DNA of 5,734 nt from Myxococcales bacterium (GTDB taxonomy: Bacteria > Myxococcota_A > Bradymonadia > Bradymonadales > Bradymonadaceae). The stretch lies in contig SKMT01000087.1 in NCBI GenBank assembly GCA_007120915.1, positions 1-5,734 on the forward strand, in the 5' to 3' direction. This document shows positions 1 through 4,018 of the stretch, in pieces. Both the position numbers and the translations under genes were made by a program. The notes under the pieces are model-generated. The model was given only the letters and a program-made list of their open reading frames with translations. It searched no databases and had not been told where the DNA came from. Position 1 is the first letter of the stretch, and every line of letters starts with the position of its first letter.

Positions 1-42
1 CATGGTGCTGATGAGCACGCGTGTGGGGGTATCGTCGAGCAT
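1..42 (-). CDS. Possible 5' end of a minus-strand gene running out of the window
   Basis: Read leftwards from a CAT at 40-42, the minus strand gives 14 open codons, MLDDTPTRVLISTM, up to the window edge. Twelve of the 14 third positions are G or C, as expected for a gene in this high-GC DNA. The stretch RVLISTM resembles the first beta strand of a Rossmann-like fold, as at the start of many GT-B glycosyltransferases, but 14 residues cannot support a family call. No clear Shine-Dalgarno sequence precedes the ATG, and the tandem array lies directly upstream. It would be co-directional with the transporter gene. An open reading of this length can arise by chance, and a plus-strand reading also has high third-position GC, so this is tentative. 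Confidence 0.3.
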   Translation of the reverse strand, partial: MLDDTPTRVLISTM

Positions 43-46
43 TAGT

Positions 47-123
47 TGGGCTCTGGGTGCTGGGCTCTGGGGGCTGGGCGCTGGGTGCTGGGTGCTGGGT
101 TCTGGGCGCTGGGCTCTGGGTGT
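47..123. repeat. 7-bp tandem repeat array, 11 units of TGGGNNC
   Basis: Eleven consecutive heptamers fit TGGGNNC (GNNCCCA on the other strand). TGGG and the final C are almost invariant, and the last unit ends in T instead of C. Positions 5-6 vary among CT, TG, GG, CG and TT. The array begins 4 bp upstream of the possible start codon at 42 and ends 11 bp beyond the transporter stop codon. A period of seven shifts the reading frame at every unit, so it is not coding. It resembles the heptanucleotide short tandem repeats known from cyanobacterial intergenic regions, in kind only; its role here is unknown. Confidence 0.9.
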
Positions 124-134
124 TCGGTTTTTGG

Positions 135-1046
135 TTAGTCGGGGGTGCCGTCGGGTTCGGGGCGTGGTTCTTCGTCGAAGGCCGCCGGTGATTTGACGAC
201 GCCGAAAAAGTACATCAACGCGCCGCCGGATACGAACATCAGCAGGCTGTAGACCGCCGGGGGCACGGCGATGTCGCTGGCGCCAAGGATGGACATGGCG
301 ATGACGATGGCCAGCGTGCCGTTCTGGATGCCCGATTCGATGGAGATGGTGATCGACTGGCGCATGTTCAGCGCCACCAGTCGGGCGGTCAAAAAGCCCA
401 ATGCCATGGTGGCGACGTTCAGCGCAGCCGTCACCCCGGAGAGCGCCCAGAAGTAGTCGAACAGCACCTGACGTTGTTCGATGATCACCGCTGCCAGCAC
501 GACCAGAAATATGATCGCCGAGGCGATGCGCACCGGCTTTTTCATCCGCTCGGCGAAGTCGGATTTGAAGTGGCGTATCAGAAGGCCGATGGTCACGGGC
601 ACGGCGGTGATGGCGATGATCTGGACGATGATCTCACCGACGGGCGAGGCGATCTCATCGGCGCCGACGCCGAAATGGGCGATGGATAACGTCAGGATCA
701 GGGGGATGGTGGCGATGGTGACCACGCTGCTGAGCGCCGTCAGAGTAATCGACAGCGCGGTGTCCCCACGGGACACAAAGGTGATCAGGTTGGAGGTGGG
801 CCCACCGGGGCAGGCGGCGATCAGCATCAGACCGACCGCCCAGACAGGAGATAATCCGAACAGTGTGGCCAGCCCGAACCCGACCAGGGGCAACAGAATG
901 ATCTGGTTGCCCAGCCCCACGGCGGCGGCTTTGGGGTGGAGGGCGATCCGTTTGAAATCGCTGACCTTCAGCGCCATGCCCAGCCCGATCATGATGATGA
1001 TCAGCGACAGGGGAAGCACCACGTCGATGAATATGCTCTCTTCCAT
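135..1046 (-). CDS. BASS-family (bile acid:sodium symporter superfamily) membrane transporter
   Basis: The product is a 303-residue, strongly hydrophobic inner-membrane protein, the usual length for bacterial BASS transporters, which move organic anions with sodium across a bundle of about ten helices. Family landmarks are in order: GLGMAL (21-26) after the first helix, NQIILLP (47-53) at the conserved Gln-Pro helix, ACPGGPTSN (78-86) with the Ser-Asn pair expected at a sodium site, TALSS (103-107), and ESGIQNG (237-243) whose Glu and Gln match the crossing-helix sodium-site residues of the family. The tail from about 284 is polar, acidic and proline-rich, and probably cytosolic. The ATG is preceded by AGAAGG with 8 nt spacing, and a sigma70-like promoter lies about 50-75 bp upstream. 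The substrate cannot be read from sequence: bile acid is unlikely in a free-living bacterium, while pantoate or another carboxylate is possible. No frameshift is seen. A tandem array follows the stop, with no clear terminator. Confidence 0.93.
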   Translation of the reverse strand: MEESIFIDVVLPLSLIIIMIGLGMALKVSDFKRIALHPKAAAVGLGNQIILLPLVGFGLATLFGLSPVWAVGLMLIAACPGGPTSNLITFVSRGDTALSITLTALSSVVTIATIPLILTLSIAHFGVGADEIASPVGEIIVQIIAITAVPVTIGLLIRHFKSDFAERMKKPVRIASAIIFLVVLAAVIIEQRQVLFDYFWALSGVTAALNVATMALGFLTARLVALNMRQSITISIESGIQNGTLAIVIAMSILGASDIAVPPAVYSLLMFVSGGALMYFFGVVKSPAAFDEEPRPEPDGTPD

Positions 1047-1092
1047 CGTTCCGACCTTCTGGAGTTAGGCGGTTTCTGGGGTAGCGGGGAGG

Positions 1093-1121
1093 ATTATTCC
1101 CTGTGAGAGACGAGGTTGCAA
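1093..1121 (-). promoter_or_regulatory. Sigma70-like promoter for the BASS transporter gene
   Basis: On the minus strand, TTGCAA (1116-1121, 4 of 6 to TTGACA) is followed after exactly 17 bp by AATAAT (1093-1098, 5 of 6 to TATAAT). Transcription would begin near 1086, giving a 5' leader of about 40 nt before the ATG at 1046. The element is one of the few AT-rich spots in this GC-rich gap. Start-site mapping is not available, so this is a prediction. Confidence 0.6.
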
Positions 1122-1170
1122 TCGTCGTTGTACTCTGGGGACTGTGAGGTGTGCGGGGCCCCCTCCGACC

Positions 1171-1224
1171 CTCGGGCTCGATCTCGGAATCGGGCTCGAC
1201 CTCAGGCTCGGGGTTCGGACTCGG
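1171..1224. repeat. Hexamer tandem array, short arm (CTCGGG type)
   Basis: About nine degenerate hexamers of CTCGGG type, such as CTCGAT and CTCGAC, with a single-base slip near 1213. It is the reverse complement of the GAGCCC-type array at 1300-1455, so the two form inverted arms around a 75-bp centre. The units are more diverged here than in the long arm. Together with the centre element and the long arm, this makes up most of the 424-bp gap 1047-1470, which otherwise holds only the transporter promoter and leader. Confidence 0.8.
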
Positions 1225-1299
1225 TGGAACCCCCCAACGACCTCACTGCGTTCGGCCACTTCCCCCCAGGGGGAAGATGCCCGCAAGGCGGACATGACC
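1225..1299. repeat. REP-like intergenic element with a strong stem-loop
   Basis: The centre of the gap carries CTTCCCCC (1259-1266) and GGGGGAAG (1269-1276), a perfect 8-bp inverted repeat separated by CA. It is flanked by a CCCCCC run with CCTCACTGCGTTCGG on the left and GATGCCCGCAAGGCGGAC on the right. This wording (C-run, 'CTCACTGCGTTCGG', 'CCCCCCAGGGGG') is of a type I recall as dispersed, non-coding repeats in many proteobacterial and myxococcal genomes, often mis-annotated as short proteins containing 'SPWGEVAERSE'. Only one copy is in this window, so its dispersed nature is recalled and not shown. It could also act as a bidirectional transcript-end hairpin, but there is no U tract. Confidence 0.5.
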
Positions 1300-1455
1300 G
1301 AGCCCGAGCCCGAGCCCGAGCCCGACATCGAGCCCGAGAACGAGCCCGAGCCCGAGAACGAGAACGAGAACGAGAACGAGAACGAGCCCGACATCGAGCC
1401 CGAGCCCGACATCGAGCCCGAGAACGAACCCGAGCCCGAGCCCGAATCCGAACCG
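1300..1455. repeat. Hexamer tandem array, long arm: 26 units of GAGCCC/GAGAAC/GACATC
   Basis: Twenty-six hexamers run in perfect phase. The types are mainly GAGCCC (13), GAGAAC (7) and GACATC (3), with GAACCC, GAATCC and GAACCG at the right end, where the array degenerates. A run of five GAGAAC units sits at 1354-1383. In the plus frame it would spell Glu-Pro/Glu-Asn dipeptides, and in one minus frame Ser-Gly/Ser-Phe. No start signal or conserved domain accompanies either frame, so I treat it as non-coding. It ends 15 bp before the stop codon of the PPC-like lipoprotein and therefore forms its 3' flank. Confidence 0.92.
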
Positions 1456-1470
1456 GGGGAGGTGTCGGCG

Positions 1471-2913
1471 TCAGGGATCGCGTTCGACGGTCAGCTCGAA
1501 GCTGCCCTGAGTGTGGGGTGTGAAGGAGGTGACGCCGATGGTGTATTCGCCGGGTTCGAATTCTCTGGTGATACGGGAGTCGGTGGTGCCGATGTCGGCG
1601 TCGTGGTTGTCGGCGACGGTGTTGTGATCTTCGTCGGTGACGAACAGATAGGTGTCGAAGTCCTGGGAGCGCGCTTCGATATCGAGGGTTTTGGTCTCTT
1701 CGAGTGTGACGTCGAAAAACTCCACGAAGGACTGATGGTCGGGGAAGATGATCGAGCCCTCGGTGAGCGTTCCCTCGATGTGCGCGTCCAGTTCCAGATC
1801 GCCGGGCAGAGGCGGTTCGTTGAGATCGACGGTCAGCTCGAAGGTTCCCTGCCCGCCGTACACGGAGCTGACCCAGAGGGTATAGTCGCCGGGGGTTGTG
1901 GGCCTGCCGAGGCGTACCGGTTCCCCTTCGACGAGCCGGGAGTCCGCCCAGGCGACGGCGTTGTCGTCTTCATCGGTGATCACCAGAAGACCCTCGAACT
2001 CATCGGTGTGCAGTTGGGCGTAGACCAGTTGGTGGTCTTCGAGCTGCAATTCGAAGGGAAGCCCCATGTTGCCGGTCTTGGCGATTTCGGCGCGTTCCCA
2101 GTTCAGAGCGCTGCGCAGGGTGGTGCCAGGTTCGAACTGTTCGGGGGGCTGAAGGTCGATCTTGTCTGTGGTCAGCTCGAAGCGGCCGTCGGGGCCGAGC
2201 TGGTCTCCGATGACGACTACTTTGTAGTCGCCGGCGGGGGCGAAGGTGCGAATTTCGGGGGGGTTGTTGCGGACCGGGTAGGCTTCGTCGAGTGTTTCGC
2301 CGGTGTCGGCGTCGACCAGGGCGAGAAGAGGGGTGAAGTCAGGGGAGTCGACGGTCAGGTGCAGGCCCGTGGGTTCGTCCAGTTGCAGCGGGTGAGCACG
2401 GCGGGGATGTTCGTCGTGGGTGCCGTCGTCGTAGACGATGCCTTCTGTCGTGCCGGGAAACGCCAGCGGTTCTTGCGGCTCGTCGATGGTGTCGACGCTC
2501 AGCGCTACGGAGCCCGTCATATCGGCTGACGGCGAGGAGACGACCACCGTGTAGGTGCCCTCACCGGCGGAGGGACGCACCAGCAGGTTGGAGTATTCGT
2601 CGTGTACCGCCGGGCCCCAGCCGAGCAGTTGGCCGTCGGGACCGTACAGCGAGATGGTGGGGGGGAGATCGGAGCTGGTGGCGCTGATGCTGAGCGTGGC
2701 GTCCTGTTGAAGCTCTAGCTGGTAGACCCTGTAGGGGGCGCCGTCGACGAGGTTGATGGGGGCATCTTCATCCAGCGTCAACTCGGCGGATTCACCGAGC
2801 TGAATCTCGGTGATTTCGTCGGGCGAGGAGGGAAGGTCGGGCCCGCCGAGGGTTGCGCAGGCCCACAGAAGGGTCAGTGCTGTCAGGGCGGCCAGGCGAG
2901 TTGCGGTGGTCAT
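1471..2913 (-). CDS. Lipoprotein with four PPC-like beta-sandwich repeats
   Basis: The product is a 480-residue acidic protein, predicted to be exported and lipidated. Residues 1-18 form a short signal peptide with Arg6 and a hydrophobic core ending LLWAC. Cys19 is the only cysteine in the protein, as expected of a lipid anchor; Ala at +2 would favour the outer membrane by E. coli rules. The rest is four related modules at about 37-141, 153-250, 259-362 and 372-477. Each has a strand pair, an S-x-D-F-type segment (SQDFDTYLFVTDEDH in the last), a PG-x-Y-T element and a final G-x-F-E-L-T-V strand. This resembles the bacterial pre-peptidase C-terminal (PPC) fold, but no peptidase domain is attached, so a binding or surface role is inferred. 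The start at 2913 is chosen over the in-frame ATG at 2982 because it has GGAG 7 nt upstream and places the signal peptide at the N-terminus. It is divergent from the gene at 3181. Confidence 0.85.
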   Translation of the reverse strand: MTTATRLAALTALTLLWACATLGGPDLPSSPDEITEIQLGESAELTLDEDAPINLVDGAPYRVYQLELQQDATLSISATSSDLPPTISLYGPDGQLLGWGPAVHDEYSNLLVRPSAGEGTYTVVVSSPSADMTGSVALSVDTIDEPQEPLAFPGTTEGIVYDDGTHDEHPRRAHPLQLDEPTGLHLTVDSPDFTPLLALVDADTGETLDEAYPVRNNPPEIRTFAPAGDYKVVVIGDQLGPDGRFELTTDKIDLQPPEQFEPGTTLRSALNWERAEIAKTGNMGLPFELQLEDHQLVYAQLHTDEFEGLLVITDEDDNAVAWADSRLVEGEPVRLGRPTTPGDYTLWVSSVYGGQGTFELTVDLNEPPLPGDLELDAHIEGTLTEGSIIFPDHQSFVEFFDVTLEETKTLDIEARSQDFDTYLFVTDEDHNTVADNHDADIGTTDSRITREFEPGEYTIGVTSFTPHTQGSFELTVERDP

Positions 2914-2920
2914 GGTTCGA

Positions 2921-2924
2921 CTCC
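2921..2924 (-). promoter_or_regulatory. Ribosome binding site deciding the start of the PPC-like lipoprotein
   Basis: GGAG on the minus strand lies 7 nt before the ATG at 2913. The longer in-frame ATG at 2982 would add 23 polar residues ahead of the signal peptide and is unlikely. Confidence 0.7.
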
Positions 2925-2973
2925 GGTGCGAGAGGCTGGAATCCGCGGGGGGATTCTGACCGTGTTGGGGGCG

Positions 2974-3002
2974 ATTGTCCACAATTCAACAGGTGTAACC
3001 AA
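2974..3002 (-). promoter_or_regulatory. Weak candidate promoter for the PPC-like lipoprotein
   Basis: On the minus strand, TTGGTT (2997-3002, 3 of 6 to the -35 consensus) and GACAAT (2974-2979, 4 of 6 to the -10 consensus) are separated by 17 bp. The leader would be about 50 nt. The match is modest, and the call rests on spacing and location in the divergent spacer. Confidence 0.3.
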
Positions 3003-3004
3003 CA

Positions 3005-3036
3005 GGAGATAGGGAGATAAGGGGGATTGGGAGATT
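3005..3036. repeat. Degenerate 8-bp tandem repeat in the divergent spacer
   Basis: Four octamers follow each other: GGAGATAG, GGAGATAA, GGGGGATT and GGGAGATT. The plus strand is almost entirely purine apart from T at unit positions 6-8. The block lies just upstream of the candidate lipoprotein promoter and about 145 bp before the plus-strand gene. It is the only structured part of the 267-bp spacer 2914-3180; nothing else convincing was seen there. Confidence 0.55.
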
Positions 3037-3168
3037 TGATTGTGTTCATCGCTTTCCGTCGGGGGACCGGTCACTGCCGAATCACACTGTGAGGGCGCTG
3101 CGGTCTTGACGATCGGGTGTATCACCGGGCAGAAGGGACTATCGTACCCAGCCAACCGCGTAGCGCCG

Positions 3169-3174
3169 AAGGAG
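3169..3174 (+). promoter_or_regulatory. Ribosome binding site deciding the start at 3181
   Basis: AAGGAG ends 6 nt before the second of two tandem ATG codons (3178 and 3181). The spacing to the first is only 3 nt, so the second is preferred. The frame is open further upstream to an ATG at 3040, but no such site precedes that one. Confidence 0.75.
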
Positions 3175-3180
3175 CCGATG

Positions 3181-3834
3181 ATGAGTACCGAACCCCACCA
3201 GCACCAACAGGGTGCCCCGCCCCCGCAGTACGCCGAGGAAGAGAGTGGAATGAGCGGCGGGATGAAAGTTGCGTTGATCATCGTCGGGTTCGGCGCCTTC
3301 TTCGGGCTTTTGTGCTGCGGAGGAGGGGTGTATCTGTTCTTGCAGGCTGATTTCGAGATCAGCACCGATCCGGAACGCACCGTCGAGGTCACCGAGCAGA
3401 TCGCCCATATCGACATCCCGGAGGAGTTTGAACCCGACGGCGCGGCGAGCATGGACATTATCATGATGCAGATAGACATGGCGTATTACGTGCATCGAGA
3501 CAGTGACTCAAAGCTGATGATCGGCGATGCAGTGGTGCGGTTTGGAGTCGACAGCGACGAGGTGATGGAGGAGGCGCGCGGTTCGGTGGGCGAGGAGATG
3601 GGTGACGATCAACTGCGTGTGACCTCTCGAGAACAACATTCCTTCCAGATTCGCGGTGAGAGCGTCGACTTTGAGTTCGCGGAAGCCGAACATCGAGCCA
3701 CCGGTGAACCCTACCGAGAGATTGCGGGGCTGATTCCCACCGATGACGAGCGCATTGCGTTTTTGGTCATCACCGTCGAAGAGGACTACTACGACGAGGA
3801 CCAGATTGTGGGGATCATCGAGTCGATTCGGTGA
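3181..3834 (+). CDS. Single-pass membrane protein of unknown function
   Basis: The product has 217 residues and three parts. Residues 1-28 are polar and rich in Gln, Pro and His, probably cytosolic. Residues 29-54 form one membrane helix with a Cys-Cys-Gly-Gly-Gly motif (45-49) in its second half. Residues 57-217 form an acidic soluble domain, probably periplasmic, since a lysine lies on the N-terminal side and acidic residues follow. The domain starts with ISTDPERTVEVTEQIAHIDI, then PEEFEP (80-85) and a methionine-rich stretch (91-100), and ends in an acidic, tyrosine-containing segment before IIESIR. I recall a similar 'helix, then T-x-P-E-x-V, then I-x-I-P-x-x-F-x-P' layout in uncharacterised proteins of Myxococcota and Planctomycetota, but cannot check it. 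No enzyme motif is visible. It is divergent from the PPC-like lipoprotein and 184 bp upstream of the next gene. The start is set by the ribosome binding site, and no convincing promoter was found. Confidence 0.82.
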   Translation: MSTEPHQHQQGAPPPQYAEEESGMSGGMKVALIIVGFGAFFGLLCCGGGVYLFLQADFEISTDPERTVEVTEQIAHIDIPEEFEPDGAASMDIIMMQIDMAYYVHRDSDSKLMIGDAVVRFGVDSDEVMEEARGSVGEEMGDDQLRVTSREQHSFQIRGESVDFEFAEAEHRATGEPYREIAGLIPTDDERIAFLVITVEEDYYDEDQIVGIIESIR

Positions 3835-3886
3835 GGGGGATAGTTCAGTGATGGGGGGAGTTCAGCGTGTTCCTCCTGCCAGGAAA

Positions 3887-3906
3887 AATACCCCGATCGT
3901 GGTATT
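3887..3906. promoter_or_regulatory. 20-bp near-perfect palindrome, possible operator
   Basis: AATACCCCGATCGTGGTATT is symmetric except for one position per arm: AATACC pairs with GGTATT and the centre CGATCG is self-complementary. It lies in the 184-bp gap before the cysteine-rich lipoprotein, 112 bp before its start codon. The lack of a following T run argues against a terminator. Dyads of this size are typical of binding sites for dimeric regulators, but no protein can be named. Confidence 0.4.
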
Positions 3907-3969
3907 GCGCTGCTTTTGACCAACTACTACAAAGCAGACTCCAAGTTGCCAGATGTATGGCGGGACTGC

Positions 3970-4000
3970 CCGAAATTGATACAGGGCTGACCGAAACTGA
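3970..4000 (+). promoter_or_regulatory. Direct repeat CCGAAAYTGA with 21-bp period before the lipoprotein start
   Basis: CCGAAATTGA (3970-3979) and CCGAAACTGA (3991-4000) match at 9 of 10 positions and are offset by 21 bp, two turns of the helix, so both copies would face the same side of the DNA. They end 18 bp before the start codon. They could bind a regulator near the promoter or lie in the leader. With only two short copies, chance is possible. Confidence 0.25.
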
Positions 4001-4018
4001 ACTACTAATGGAGTGACA

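Noticed and set aside
2..196. Plus-strand Gly/Trp/Leu-rich frame over the heptamer array
   Set aside because: The composition is the direct translation of TGGGNNC units. It overlaps the end of the transporter gene and lacks a start signal.
1065..1412. Minus-strand frame with Ser-Gly/Ser-Phe repeats and 'SPWGEVAERSE'
   Set aside because: It is a translation of the hexamer array plus the REP-like element. Such strings are a common false protein call over intergenic repeats, and the frame also covers the transporter promoter.
1300..1455. CRISPR-like array
   Set aside because: The units are contiguous hexamers with no spacers, and no cas gene is present.
1144..2529. Long plus-strand reading frame with a Glu-Pro/Glu-Asn dipeptide run
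   Set aside because: It runs antisense through the PPC-like lipoprotein and stays open because of the hexamer array and codon bias of the opposite strand. It has no ribosome binding site or recognisable domain.
3106..3111. TTGACG as a -35 element for the gene at 3181
   Set aside because: No acceptable -10 hexamer lies 16-18 bp downstream, so no promoter is called.
3040..3180. Upstream extension of the membrane protein to an ATG at 3040
   Set aside because: The extra 47 residues have no membrane or domain character and no ribosome binding site, while AAGGAG is well placed for the ATG at 3181.
3870..3885. TTCCT/AGGAA inverted repeat as terminator of the gene ending at 3834
   Set aside because: The 5-bp stem is weak and is followed by A residues, not T, so it does not look like an intrinsic terminator on the plus strand; on the minus strand no T run follows either.
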